The notes under the pieces: model-generated | Told to the model about the DNA's origin: nothing | Database searches by the model: none | The model's input: only the letters and a program-made list of their open reading frames with translations | Part shown: in pieces, positions 1 to 8,122 of the stretch | How the letters are laid out: every line of letters starts with the position of its first letter | How positions within the stretch are numbered: position 1 is the first letter of the stretch | Program-made: the position numbers and the translations under genes | From: an uncultured Collinsella sp. | GTDB taxonomy: Bacteria; Actinomycetota; Coriobacteriia; Coriobacteriales; Coriobacteriaceae | NCBI GenBank assembly: GCA_902493145.1 | Contig: CABUOA010000011.1 | Coordinates: 1-56,131, forward strand | Direction of reading: 5' to 3' | DNA length: 56,131 nucleotides

Positions 1-2
1 TC

Positions 3-56
3 GTGGCCACCATGGTCGTGGGCATCATCGGCGCGTTCTTCGGCGTGCTGGCGTAA
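3..56 (+). CDS. C-terminal end of a membrane protein, probably PTS mannose-family IID (5' truncated by window)
   Basis: Only the last 17 codons lie in the window, ending in TAA at 54-56. The visible tail is hydrophobic and ends IIGAFFGVLA. The complete IID protein encoded further on (4376-5212) ends IAGAFFGVLGVQ, so the similarity suggests this is the end of a second mannose-family IID subunit and that the window opens at the end of another PTS operon. A hairpin terminator follows at 92-130. The family call rests on about ten residues and is therefore tentative. Confidence 0.4.
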   Translation: MATMVVGIIGAFFGVLA

Positions 57-91
57 GGGCCCGGCTGCATAGATTTTCGTTGCAACCTGGA

Positions 92-130
92 AAGGGGATG
101 GAGCAGGCCTATGCCCTCCATCCCCTTTTT
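92..130 (+). terminator. Rho-independent terminator after the truncated first gene
   Basis: GGGGATGGAG (94-103) pairs perfectly with CTCCATCCCC (116-125) around a 12-base loop, followed by a run of T. It separates the truncated upstream gene from the MFS transporter, whose RBS begins only a few bases later. Confidence 0.85.
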
Positions 131-147
131 GTATAGAAGGAGTTCGT

Positions 148-1362
148 ATGTTCGCGAAGGATCGCGAAGCAATGCGCCTGACGCCGGCGGAGGTCAGGCT
201 GATTCTTATTGAGTCCCTGCAGTGGTGCGCCAACAACGCGGTCTACTTTTTGGGGCTTATCGGTGCGGCCACGTATGATCTGGCCGGCACGGCCTTTTTG
301 GTTGCCGCCATTACGCTCGTGCGCAATCTTATGACGTCGGCGGGCAATATGGTGTCGGGTTCGGTCATCGATCGCTTTGGACCGCGCCGGACGTCATTTG
401 TGACGTGCGTGATTACGGCTGTGCTATCGCTTGGCGTGGGGTTGGCGCCGCTGTCTGTCCCCGGGCTTGTGTTTGCCGCGTGCGTCTCGGGGCTTGCGGG
501 CGGCTTTATCAACACCTGCACGCATGCGTTTCCGGGATACCTGGAGTCGACCACCGAGGGCCGTACCCGCGTGAACGGTCTCATGGTGTTCTACAGCAAT
601 ATCGCCTATACCGCTGGCCCGCTGCTCGGCGGTGCCATCGTGAGCTGTTTTGCCACGCAATCGGTCTACCTGCTCATGGCGGGCATGATGGGTGTGGCGG
701 CCGTGCTCTCCTTGGGCTGTCACGAGTGCGTTGTTCCCGCAAAAGGGGAAAAGCCGAAGGGCGGTATTCTGGGCGGCATGGCCGAGGGTGCGCGACTTAC
801 GTTTCGCGACCACGACCTGCGCCTCATCTTTATCTCGGGCTTTTTGGGATTCTTTGCGTTTGGCGCGTTTGATTCGCTTGAGTCGTTGTTCTACCGTGAT
901 GTGCTCAACGTGGATATCGTCTGGCTGGGCTGGCTGTCCTCGGTCGTGGGCCTCACTTCCTCGGTGGGCGCGTTCATCCTGACCAAGCTTTCTGCTCGCC
1001 ATGTCAACCTACGATTGCTGCTCGGCGCGCTCATGGCCGTGGGCATTGGGTCCATGGTGTACGTGGGCACCGATATGCTGGGGGTCGCGATTGTCGGTCA
1101 GGCGATTAACGGTCTGGCCTGGGGGTTCCTGGAGCCGCTGCAGATGATCTTGATTCAGGAGCGCGCCGACATCAAATACCTGGGTCGCATTACCGGCTTT
1201 GTGCGCTTTGGCCTGATGAGCGCCGGCGTGGTGCCGCTGCTGGCGGCTCCGTTTTTGGCGGAGGCTTTGGGCGTCCAGACGGTACTGTTTGGAGCATCGA
1301 CCATTATTGCGCTGGTAGGAACGCTGTTCTTTGTCACACAAGGGAGACGCCGGGGGCGTTAG
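148..1362 (+). CDS. MFS transporter
   Basis: A 404-residue protein with about twelve hydrophobic segments and the major facilitator layout: a charged loop VIDRFGPRR between the second and third segments near residue 75, a central hydrophilic loop around residues 195-220, and a basic C-terminus. MFS proteins are single-polypeptide secondary transporters of the cytoplasmic membrane; the substrate cannot be read from the sequence. The start is ATG 148, preceded by AGAAGGAG at 135-142. It has no close co-directional partner: a terminator lies upstream and a separate promoter region (1446-1475) lies before the next operon, so it is probably transcribed alone from the short interval after 130 or by read-through. 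It may export or import a sugar related to the neighbouring PTS genes, but that is only inferred from position. Confidence 0.85.
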   Translation: MFAKDREAMRLTPAEVRLILIESLQWCANNAVYFLGLIGAATYDLAGTAFLVAAITLVRNLMTSAGNMVSGSVIDRFGPRRTSFVTCVITAVLSLGVGLAPLSVPGLVFAACVSGLAGGFINTCTHAFPGYLESTTEGRTRVNGLMVFYSNIAYTAGPLLGGAIVSCFATQSVYLLMAGMMGVAAVLSLGCHECVVPAKGEKPKGGILGGMAEGARLTFRDHDLRLIFISGFLGFFAFGAFDSLESLFYRDVLNVDIVWLGWLSSVVGLTSSVGAFILTKLSARHVNLRLLLGALMAVGIGSMVYVGTDMLGVAIVGQAINGLAWGFLEPLQMILIQERADIKYLGRITGFVRFGLMSAGVVPLLAAPFLAEALGVQTVLFGASTIIALVGTLFFVTQGRRRGR

Positions 1363-1381
1363 CTATACATCAAATTCTAAT

Positions 1382-1480
1382 TTAATACCACTCACCAGAG
1401 AATTTCGACCGTTCACCGAGGATTGGAACAGATTGAAAAGTGGTATTAAAAACACGTCGGGTGTATGTCTATAATTGGTA
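1382..1480 (+). promoter_or_regulatory. Promoter and probable repressor operator of the fructosamine PTS operon
   Basis: TTAATACCACT (1382-1392) is an exact inverted repeat of AGTGGTATTAA (1439-1449), with arms 46 bases apart. A third related half-site, TTGGTAT, lies at 1475-1481. A good -10 box TATAAT is at 1470-1475, with a weak -35 (TTAAAA, 1446-1451) 18 bases upstream that overlaps the second half-site. TGGTAT half-sites are typical of GntR/HutC-family sugar regulators, so a looping or cooperative repressor is a reasonable inference. No regulator gene is in the window. Confidence 0.5.
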
Positions 1481-1532
1481 TCGAAAAGAAACGCGATGTA
1501 TAGATTCGCGTGCAGGACAGAAAGGAAAAGCC

Positions 1533-2594
1533 ATGAAGGAAACCGAGAAGATCGAGATCATGCACTTTAGCCAGGAGGGCTACGTCGAGGACGGCAAGAA
1601 CGTCTACGAGACCGGCAAGAAGATGACCGCGCTCGCCGACAAGGTCGCCGACGAGGGCTACGACGCCGTGTTCCTGATGGGCGTCGGCGGCACCTGGGAC
1701 GAGCTCATGCAGCTCGAGTACCTCATGAACAAGTTCGGCGACCGCGACCTCGAGGTCTACCTGATCCACGCCGCCGAGTGGAACGCCATGGGCCACAAGC
1801 GCATGACCGAGAAGTCCGTCGTGCTCACCGCCTCCGAGTCCGGCACCACCCCCGAGGTCCTCGAGGCCGTCAAGAAGATGAAGGAAAAGGGCATTCGTGT
1901 CTACGCCATGACCAAGCCCGAGGGTCTCATCGGCCAGGCTGTCGGCGCCGAGAATTGCGTCAAGATGGCTTCCGATCATGGTAACGGTGGCTGCGAGATG
2001 GGCTACTACCTCGCCGACTGCTTCGGCCTGCGCCTGCTCAACCGCCGCGGCTGCTTCCCGCAGTTCGATAAGTTCATCGAGCAGACCAAGGACGTTTGGA
2101 CCCACCTGGTCGACATCCGCAAGAGCTTCGAGCCGCGCGCCGAGGAGCTCGCCAAGAAGTACGCCCTGGCCCCCTACACCATGTTCATCGGCTCCGGCGC
2201 CCTGTGGGGCGAGACCATCCTGTTCTCGATGTGCATCCTCGAGGAGATGCAGTGGAAGCGCACCCGCTACATCACCTCGGCCGACTTCTTCCACGGCACC
2301 CTCGAGCTCGTGGAGCCCGGCGTCCCCGTGTTCCTGTTCATGGGCGAGGACGAGAACCGCAAGCTCGACGAGCGCGTCCGCGCCTTCCTGACCCGCGGCG
2401 TGACCGGCGACACCGACATCAACATCATCGACACCGCCGAGTTCGCGATCCCCGGCCTTGACGACGAGTTCCGCGTCATCGTGTCTCCGTGGATCCTCTC
2501 CTCGCTGATCACCGATCGCCTTGCCGCTTACTACGAGACGGTCACCAAGCACAACCTCAACTACCGTCGTTACTATCACCAGTTCGACTACTAA
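1533..2594 (+). CDS. frlB: FrlB-like fructosamine-6-phosphate deglycase (SIS domain)
   Basis: A 353-residue cytoplasmic protein with two SIS (sugar isomerase) domains, the architecture of GlmS-related deglycases. It matches the FrlB family in its C-terminal half: a SADFFHGTLELVEPGVP segment (the family has an E/D-FRHGP-LE-VEPGVP block), a following MGEDENRKLDER stretch, and the terminal RRYY. FrlB splits fructoselysine 6-phosphate into glucose 6-phosphate and lysine; related enzymes act on glucoselysine and other Amadori products. The start is ATG 1533 with AGAAAGGAAAAG just before it; an in-frame extension upstream to 1440 runs through the promoter and is not coding. It is the first gene of an operon with four PTS subunits and a FrlC-like epimerase, which supports the assignment. 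The exact amine substrate is unknown. Confidence 0.75.
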   Translation: MKETEKIEIMHFSQEGYVEDGKNVYETGKKMTALADKVADEGYDAVFLMGVGGTWDELMQLEYLMNKFGDRDLEVYLIHAAEWNAMGHKRMTEKSVVLTASESGTTPEVLEAVKKMKEKGIRVYAMTKPEGLIGQAVGAENCVKMASDHGNGGCEMGYYLADCFGLRLLNRRGCFPQFDKFIEQTKDVWTHLVDIRKSFEPRAEELAKKYALAPYTMFIGSGALWGETILFSMCILEEMQWKRTRYITSADFFHGTLELVEPGVPVFLFMGEDENRKLDERVRAFLTRGVTGDTDINIIDTAEFAIPGLDDEFRVIVSPWILSSLITDRLAAYYETVTKHNLNYRRYYHQFDY

Positions 2595-2621
2595 TAGTTG
2601 ACCACTCATTTTAGAAGCACC

Positions 2622-2652
2622 CTGCCCGGGCGCATGCGTCCGGGCATTTTTA
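2622..2652 (+). terminator. Hairpin with T-run inside the operon, between frlB and PTS IIA
   Basis: TGCCCGG (2623-2629) pairs with CCGGGCA (2640-2646), followed by TTTTT. It lies in the 87-base gap between frlB and the IIA gene. It could act as a partial terminator or as a 3' end that lets the deglycase be made at a higher level than the permease. Confidence 0.65.
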
Positions 2653-2681
2653 TGCCGAAATTCGCTAGGAAGGGGAATCGA

Positions 2682-3098
2682 ATGAGGCAGTTTATCGTGG
2701 CGTCCCATGCTCATTTTGCGTCTGGAATCGTCGAGAGCATCGGCCTGCTTTCCGGCGAGCGCGAAAACGTCCATGCGCTCTCTATGTATGTCGACGGAAA
2801 CGAGGACCTGACCAAGGAGGCCGCAGCGATTCTGGACGGCTTTGCCGCGGACGATGAGGTCGTCGTTTGCACCGACCTCTTTGGCGGCAGTGTCAACAAC
2901 GAGTTCACCAAGATCGTCCAGACGCGTCCCAACACGCATCTGGTGACCAATATGAACCTGCCGCTCCTTATTCAGCTGCTGTTCGTGCCCGAATCCACCC
3001 CGATCGATGAGGCCATTCGCCAGATCGTCGAGGCGGACGACACCAAGGTCAAGTACGTCAACGACCTGCTGGGGCAGGCCGAGCTCGATGAGTTTTAA
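2682..3098 (+). CDS. PTS mannose-family EIIA component
   Basis: A 138-residue cytoplasmic protein of the ManX/EIIA-Man family. It accepts phosphate from HPr on a histidine, here His9 in the N-terminal ASHAHFASG motif, and passes it to IIB. The DLFGGS turn near residue 66 is also a family hallmark. The start ATG 2682 is preceded by AGGAAGGGGAA; an in-frame extension upstream to 2598 overlaps the terminator hairpin and is unlikely. The length is normal for a free-standing IIA. It is followed 17 bases later by IIB. Confidence 0.9.
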   Translation: MRQFIVASHAHFASGIVESIGLLSGERENVHALSMYVDGNEDLTKEAAAILDGFAADDEVVVCTDLFGGSVNNEFTKIVQTRPNTHLVTNMNLPLLIQLLFVPESTPIDEAIRQIVEADDTKVKYVNDLLGQAELDEF

Positions 3099-3115
3099 CC
3101 ACTAGGGAGCACATC

Positions 3116-3586
3116 ATGATTCAGATGATTCGTGTAGATTATCGACTGCTTCACGGCCAGGTTGCCGTTAGCTGGACCTCGGCTCTGGGTGCCGATTGCA
3201 TCCTGTTGGTGAGCGACACGGTCCTCAATGACAAGCTTCGTCTACAGGCCCTGTCCCTTGCAAAGCCTGAGGGCTGCAAGGTCGTCGTCAAAAACACCGA
3301 GGACGCCGTCAAGGCGCTCCAGAGCGGAGTGACTGATAAGTACAAGCTCTTCGTGGTTTGCGAGACGATCCAGCAGGCCGGTGCCGTCGCCAAGGCGATG
3401 GGAGTCAAGAAGATCAACCTCGGCAATGTTGCCTTTAGCGAGAATGCCCGCCAGGTCTCGACGAGCGTGTTCCTTACGCCCGAAAACGAGGCATACGTCA
3501 AAGAGCTGCTCGGCGAGGGCTATGAACTGTTCATTCAGATGATTCCGGCAGATGCGAAGACTGACGCCGCGAAGGTCATCGGTTAG
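3116..3586 (+). CDS. PTS mannose/fructose/sorbose-family EIIB component
   Basis: A 156-residue protein with the EIIB-Man signature RVDYRLLHGQV at residues 6-16; His13 is the residue expected to carry the phosphate. It transfers phosphate from IIA to the sugar entering through IIC/IID. The start ATG 3116 has a TAGGGAGC ribosome binding site. The length is typical for the family. It lies between IIA (17-base gap) and IIC (8-base gap) in one transcription unit. Confidence 0.92.
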   Translation: MIQMIRVDYRLLHGQVAVSWTSALGADCILLVSDTVLNDKLRLQALSLAKPEGCKVVVKNTEDAVKALQSGVTDKYKLFVVCETIQQAGAVAKAMGVKKINLGNVAFSENARQVSTSVFLTPENEAYVKELLGEGYELFIQMIPADAKTDAAKVIG

Positions 3587-3594
3587 GGGCTGTC

Positions 3595-4386
3595 ATGGTT
3601 ATCAAGACAATCCTGATTTTCCTGATTGCCCTTTTGGGCTATTCCGAGTGGCTGACGGGCACGAGCTACCTCCAGCGCCCGATCGTGCTCGGACCTCTGG
3701 TTGGCCTTGTCATGGGCGACATGGTGACCGGCACGATCATGGGCGCCACGATGGAGCTTGCCATGGTCGGCGCCATCTCGGTCGGTGCGTATAACCCGCC
3801 CGATACGATTTCCGGAACCATTCTGGGTGTGTCGCTTGCCATGCAGGCCGGCGCGGACGCTTCGGCGGCCCTGACCCTGGGTATTCCCATCGCAACGATC
3901 GTCCTGGCGCTCGATACCGCCTTGGGCCAGCCGGTGATGCTGCTGCTGGTGCACCGTATCGACAAAAACGTCGAGGACGGAGACACCAAGGCCATCACGC
4001 GCAACATGCTCATCGCCGGCTACGCGCAGAGCTGGTGCGGCCTGCTGATTATTCCCCTGGCATTCTTCTTTGGCGCCGATGCTGTTGCCAGCCTGCTCAA
4101 CATCATCCCCGATTTCGTTCAGACCGGTATGGATGTCGCCGCCGCCTTCTTGCCCGCACTCGGTTTTGCAATGCTGGCTCAGATGATTATGAACAAGACT
4201 GTGGCGCCGTTCTTCTTCGCTGGCTTCTTCCTCGTCGCCTACTTTGGCATTAGCACGACGGGCGTGGCGATCTTTGCCGCGATCATCGTCGTCGCGATGA
4301 CGGTTTTGGGTGACAAGAAAAAGACGGAGCAGCCCGCAGTGGCAACCGAGGATCCTGCGATTGGGAGTGGGTTCGATGAGTTTTAA
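3595..4386 (+). CDS. PTS mannose-family EIIC component (membrane channel)
   Basis: A 263-residue integral membrane protein with many hydrophobic segments. It contains the EIIC-Man features GPLVGLVMGDMVTGTIMGA near residue 30 and SVGAYNPPD near residue 62, which belong to the sugar-binding channel. It forms the translocation pore with IID in the cytoplasmic membrane. The C-terminal tail after about residue 240 is hydrophilic. The start is ATG 3595 after TAGGGG. Its last 11 bases overlap the start of IID, indicating translational coupling. Confidence 0.93.
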   Translation: MVIKTILIFLIALLGYSEWLTGTSYLQRPIVLGPLVGLVMGDMVTGTIMGATMELAMVGAISVGAYNPPDTISGTILGVSLAMQAGADASAALTLGIPIATIVLALDTALGQPVMLLLVHRIDKNVEDGDTKAITRNMLIAGYAQSWCGLLIIPLAFFFGADAVASLLNIIPDFVQTGMDVAAAFLPALGFAMLAQMIMNKTVAPFFFAGFFLVAYFGISTTGVAIFAAIIVVAMTVLGDKKKTEQPAVATEDPAIGSGFDEF

Positions 4387-5212
4387 GTTTGAGTCTTCTT
4401 ATGACGGGCTGATTTCCCGTGCAGACCTTAAGAAGCTGTTCTGGCGCTCGATTCCCTATGAGCATTCCTGGAACTACGAGCGTATGGGCCATATCGGCTT
4501 TATGTGGGCCCTTATGCCGATCCTTCGCAAGCTGTATCCGCAGGATGCGGACTTTAAGGCCGCCCTCAAGCGCCATATGGAGCTCTATAACGTCACGCCG
4601 TACATCTCGACGCTCCCCATGTCCATCGCCGCTGCAATGGAGGAGGTCAACGCTACTGACGATAGCTTTGACACGAGCGCGATCTCTAATGTCAAGCTTG
4701 CTTTGATGGGGCCGCTGTCCGGCGTGGGCGATGCCTTCTACTGGGGCACGCTGCGAATTTTGGCAACGGGTGTCGGCACGTCGCTGGCGCTACAGGGCTC
4801 TATTCTTGGCCCGATTTTGTTCCTGCTCGTGTTCAATGTCCCTCACTACATCATCCGTTACCTGCTGACGTTTGTGGGGTATCGCTTTGGCTCGGACATG
4901 ATCAGCAAGGTCCAGGAATCGGGCATTATGGACACGATCGTCAAGATGGCCTCTATCATGGGCGCCATGGTGATCGGCGCTATGACCATGGAGATGGTCA
5001 CCGTGGACATTCCGCTCATGGTCGGTGCGGGCGATGGTGCTCAGACGCTGGCCGAGCTGCTCAACGGAATCTTCCCGGGCTTTGTCACGATGGGGCTGTT
5101 TGGAATCGTCTATCTCATGCTCAAGAAGAAGATGAATCCGCTGGTCATCATGCTCGTGATCCTGCTCGTGAGTATCGCCGGCGCGTTCTTTGGAGTGCTT
5201 GGTGTTCAGTAG
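4376..5212 (+). CDS. PTS mannose-family EIID component
   Basis: A 278-residue protein with the conserved EIID-Man blocks: SWNYERMGHIGFMW around residues 28-41, GPLSGVGDAFYWG near residue 110, and a C-terminal group of membrane segments ending GAFFGVLGVQ. It partners IIC in the membrane. ATG 4376 lies inside the end of IIC (11-base overlap) and is preceded by GGGAGTGGG; an in-frame extension upstream to 4310 falls wholly inside IIC and is rejected. Its end closely resembles the truncated gene at the start of the window. Confidence 0.93.
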   Translation: MSFKFESSYDGLISRADLKKLFWRSIPYEHSWNYERMGHIGFMWALMPILRKLYPQDADFKAALKRHMELYNVTPYISTLPMSIAAAMEEVNATDDSFDTSAISNVKLALMGPLSGVGDAFYWGTLRILATGVGTSLALQGSILGPILFLLVFNVPHYIIRYLLTFVGYRFGSDMISKVQESGIMDTIVKMASIMGAMVIGAMTMEMVTVDIPLMVGAGDGAQTLAELLNGIFPGFVTMGLFGIVYLMLKKKMNPLVIMLVILLVSIAGAFFGVLGVQ

Positions 5213-5243
5213 GGCATCCGTCATAATGAGAATAATGTAAGAG

Positions 5244-5278
5244 GGGGCGTCGCGCACACTGTGCTGCGGCGCCCTTTT
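5244..5278 (+). terminator. Strong hairpin plus TTTT between IID and the FrlC-like gene
   Basis: GGGCGTCGCGCAC (5245-5257) pairs with GTGC-T-GCGGCGCCC (5261-5274), with one wobble pair and one bulged T, followed by TTTT. It would terminate at least part of the transcripts after the PTS genes, so the epimerase gene is probably expressed at a reduced level or under attenuation. Confidence 0.65.
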
Positions 5279-5295
5279 GCCGAAAGGTGGACAAG

Positions 5296-6132
5296 ATGGA
5301 GTATCCGCAGCTTGCCGTCATGAATATCAGCCATCGTTATTTTGACCTTGAGGAATTCTTTTCTTCGGCAGCGGCCTCGGGCTACACGTGTTGCGAGCTT
5401 TGGACCGGGGCGATGCATCTGTATGTCGATTGCCATGGATACGATTCGCTCGAGCAGGTGCGGGAGCTGTCGCAGCGGTATGGGGTTCGGATTGTGGGGC
5501 TTTGTCCCGAACAGAACAACCCCAAGCCGTGGAATATCGCGGCGCGTGGGAATGAGGCGCGTGCCCGCACGCTCGCGTACTTTAAGAACGTTGTGGATAT
5601 CGCGGCGGAACTTGGAGCCGAGCAGGTCATGGTCTCGAGCGGCTGGGCATTTTTGAACGAGCCGATCGAGGACGCGTGGGGTCGCAGCGCCTCGATGCTG
5701 CGTGCGATTGCCGAGCATGCGGGAGAGCGCGGCGTGCGACTGGTGCTCGAGGCCCTACAGCCGGTTGAGTCGATGATCGTGAACTCGGCGGCTGACACGA
5801 AGCGCATGATCGAGGCAGTTGATCATCCGGCACTTAAGGCGTGTCTGGATTTGGGCGCTATGGCGGTGGCAGGGGATACCATCGACGATTATTTCGATCT
5901 GCTTGGCGATGATGTCGCCCACGTGCATTTTGTCGATGTTGCGGCAGATGGCACGACGCATCTTGCCTGGGGTGACGGCGACCGCGATATGCGCGCCGAC
6001 CTGGATAGGCTGGTGGCGCGCGGCTATCGCGGAGTTGTTTCGGCCGAGACCTATGACGGGCGCTATTTCGCCGACCCCGCAGCTGCCGATGCGCAAGTAA
6101 TGGCAGAGTATCGTCGTGCGATTGGCGCCTAG
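5296..6132 (+). CDS. frlC: FrlC-like fructosamine 3-epimerase (sugar phosphate isomerase/epimerase TIM barrel)
   Basis: A 278-residue AP endonuclease 2-type TIM barrel protein. It resembles FrlC, which interconverts psicoselysine and fructoselysine: CELWTGAMHLY near residue 32 lines up with the family's EIWGGRPHAF, and IVGLCPEQNNPKPWNI near residue 71 with IIGYTPETNGYPYN. Metal-ligand candidates typical of the fold are seen in VLEALQP (Glu), CLDLG (Asp), HVHFVD (His/Asp) and the last VSAETY (Glu). The start is taken as ATG 5296 with AAAGGTGG upstream; GTG 5287 is possible but sits inside that RBS. Last gene of the deglycase-PTS operon. Alternative: another sugar 3-epimerase of the tagatose/psicose group. 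Confidence 0.7.
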   Translation: MEYPQLAVMNISHRYFDLEEFFSSAAASGYTCCELWTGAMHLYVDCHGYDSLEQVRELSQRYGVRIVGLCPEQNNPKPWNIAARGNEARARTLAYFKNVVDIAAELGAEQVMVSSGWAFLNEPIEDAWGRSASMLRAIAEHAGERGVRLVLEALQPVESMIVNSAADTKRMIEAVDHPALKACLDLGAMAVAGDTIDDYFDLLGDDVAHVHFVDVAADGTTHLAWGDGDRDMRADLDRLVARGYRGVVSAETYDGRYFADPAAADAQVMAEYRRAIGA

Positions 6133-6219
6133 GCGGGTTTGGGTTGCGGCGATCTGCCCTATGTTTCCAAATGAATACGGCGTGAGCGGCTGCGATGGAT
6201 TTTCCCCGCAAACACTCTA

Positions 6220-6266
6220 GTATGCTAAAGTACCCAGAAGACCGGCGGAGCTATGCCGGTCTTCTG
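6220..6266 (+). promoter_or_regulatory. Histidine operon leader with perfect hairpin
   Basis: A -10-like TATGCT (6221-6226) precedes an 11-bp perfect stem, AGAAGACCGGC (6236-6246) with GCCGGTCTTCT (6255-6265) and an 8-base loop. No T-run follows, so it is not a classic terminator; it sits about 20 bases ahead of the AGGAGG ribosome binding site of the first his gene. It could end the upstream transcript or act as a 5' leader structure. No histidine-rich leader peptide or T-box was recognised. Confidence 0.45.
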
Positions 6267-6301
6267 TTCTATATGAAACACAGCATGAGGAGGCTCACCA
6301 G

Positions 6302-8017
6302 ATGACGGCCACACCGTGGGGATTCCGGGACATATTGCCCGAGGAGGCTCAGGCGCGCGAGGAGATCGCATGTACGGTGAAGGGCTGCTTTAGGGAGCAT
6401 CATTACCTGCCGGTCGAGACGCCGCTGCTCGAGGACAAGGGTTCGCTCGAGGAGGGCGGCCGCATTGCGGACACGCCGTTTAAGCTCTTCGATGACGACG
6501 GCCGCCTGCTGGTGGTCCGTCCCGACAACACGCTGCCGATCGTTCGCCTGGTTTCGACTCGCATGCGCGCGGCCGATCTGCCGCTGCGCCTGCGCTATGA
6601 GGCGCCGGTGGTCCGCGAGTGTCAGCGCAATGCCGGTGGCTCGCGTCAGTTTACGCAGCTGGGCTTTGAGCTTATCGGTGCGGGCGATACCACGGGCGAT
6701 GTCGAGATCGTCTCGCTGGTGGCCGAGGCCGTGCGCAAGCTGGCACTGCCCGATGCGCGCATTATCGCAGGTAGCGTGCGTCCGTTTAAGGAGCTGCTCG
6801 CGGCCTGTGGGGATCGCGAACTGGCTGCCGAGGCATTGCGTTGCGTGCACGCCAACGACTTTGTGGGCCTCGATGCCCGTGTGGCGGCAAGCGCCGAGCC
6901 CGAGGCCGTCAAGGCTGCCATTAGCGAGCTGCCGCGCTTGCACGGCGGCGCCGAGGTACTCGACCGCGTCGACGCGCTGCTGACGGCGGCGGGCATTGTC
7001 GCGCCGCTCACGCGCGAGCTGCGCGCCCTGGTCGAGGGCCTGGCTCCCGAGGACGCCCAGGTGCTGTCCTTCGACTTCTCCATCATGAACTCGTTTGATT
7101 ACTACACGGGTTTGGTCTTTAAGGCCTATGCCGGCGGCCTGCCCGATCCGGTCGGTTCGGGCGGACGCTACGACTCCATCTTTACCGGCGCATTTGGCGA
7201 CGGCATCGAGGTGCCGGCGGCGGGCTTCGCCTTTTCGCTCGAGCGTCTGGAGGCCGCGCGCACCTCGGCCGAGGACGCTGCTTCCGATGGTGACCATGCC
7301 GTGGGCCGCGGCACCGAGGGTCCGCTGCGCATTGCCGTGCCCAAGGGCTCGCTCAAGGCCGACACGCTCGACGTGCTCGAGGCCGCGGGCTTGGATGTCT
7401 CGGAGCTGCGCGATCCCGGTCGTCACCTCATCGTGCGCGGCCGCGACACACACGCTGGTGAGGGCACGGTCGGCGATATCGAGTTTGTCATTGTGCGCCC
7501 CAGCGATGCGCCCGCCTTTGTGGGCTGCGGTGGTGCCGATTGCGGCATCTGCGGCTGGGATTCGCTTATCGAGGCCGACCTTAACCTGCTGCAGCTGGTC
7601 GATCTGGGCTACGGCCTGTGCACGTTTATCGAGGCGGAGCCCGCGTGGCGCGCTGGCCAGGCCGAGCGCAACTATGCCCGCCGCGGTTCTCTTCGCGTGG
7701 CCACCAAGTACCCGCGCATCGCGAGCGCTTGGTATGCCGAGCGTGGCGTGAATGCCGACATCGTTTCGCTGCACGGCAATATTGAGCTGGGCCCCATCGT
7801 CGGTATGACCGACCGTATCGTGGATATTACCGCCACGGGCGCCACGCTGCGCGATAACGACCTGGTCATCACCGGCCGCATCATGGACTGCACGGCCCGC
7901 TTCTTTGTCAATCCGGGTGCCGCACGTCTGGATCCGCGCGTACGCAATCTGGCAGATCGCTTGGCGGCAGCCGTGAAGGACAAGCATTTTGAGCCCGTTG
8001 CGGGCTCGGCACAATAG
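6302..8017 (+). CDS. hisG: HisZ-HisG fusion: ATP phosphoribosyltransferase with its regulatory subunit
   Basis: A 571-residue fusion. Residues 1 to about 315 are HisZ, a histidyl-tRNA-synthetase-like regulatory subunit, with RYEAPVVRECQ and the class II motif VGSGGRYD. An acidic/Gly linker covers about 316-340. From about 341 it is short-form HisG, with AVPKGSL at the start, a CGICGWD motif, and a C-terminal GRIMDCTARFFVN strand. HisG condenses ATP and PRPP in the first, feedback-inhibited step of histidine synthesis; short HisG normally needs a separate HisZ protein. ATG 6302 follows AGGAGG. It is the first gene of the his operon. The frame is continuous through the junction, so the fusion is genuine in this sequence. 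Confidence 0.93.
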   Translation: MTATPWGFRDILPEEAQAREEIACTVKGCFREHHYLPVETPLLEDKGSLEEGGRIADTPFKLFDDDGRLLVVRPDNTLPIVRLVSTRMRAADLPLRLRYEAPVVRECQRNAGGSRQFTQLGFELIGAGDTTGDVEIVSLVAEAVRKLALPDARIIAGSVRPFKELLAACGDRELAAEALRCVHANDFVGLDARVAASAEPEAVKAAISELPRLHGGAEVLDRVDALLTAAGIVAPLTRELRALVEGLAPEDAQVLSFDFSIMNSFDYYTGLVFKAYAGGLPDPVGSGGRYDSIFTGAFGDGIEVPAAGFAFSLERLEAARTSAEDAASDGDHAVGRGTEGPLRIAVPKGSLKADTLDVLEAAGLDVSELRDPGRHLIVRGRDTHAGEGTVGDIEFVIVRPSDAPAFVGCGGADCGICGWDSLIEADLNLLQLVDLGYGLCTFIEAEPAWRAGQAERNYARRGSLRVATKYPRIASAWYAERGVNADIVSLHGNIELGPIVGMTDRIVDITATGATLRDNDLVITGRIMDCTARFFVNPGAARLDPRVRNLADRLAAAVKDKHFEPVAGSAQ

Positions 8018-8122
8018 CGCGAGCACGTACGGGCGCCCCAACGTCCGGGCTGCGGGCTGATTGGCACCGCCGCCCGGTCTCTCGTTTTTCGAACAAAACC
8101 TCGACCGATAGGGGATACCGAT

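Noticed and set aside
1446..2939. A 497-codon minus-strand frame opposite frlB
   Set aside because: Low-complexity Val/Leu/Glu/His product antisense to a recognisable SIS protein; no RBS.
6220..6301. Histidine attenuator or T-box upstream of hisZG
   Set aside because: No His-rich leader peptide, no T-box motif and no T-run after the hairpin; only a plain stem-loop can be supported.
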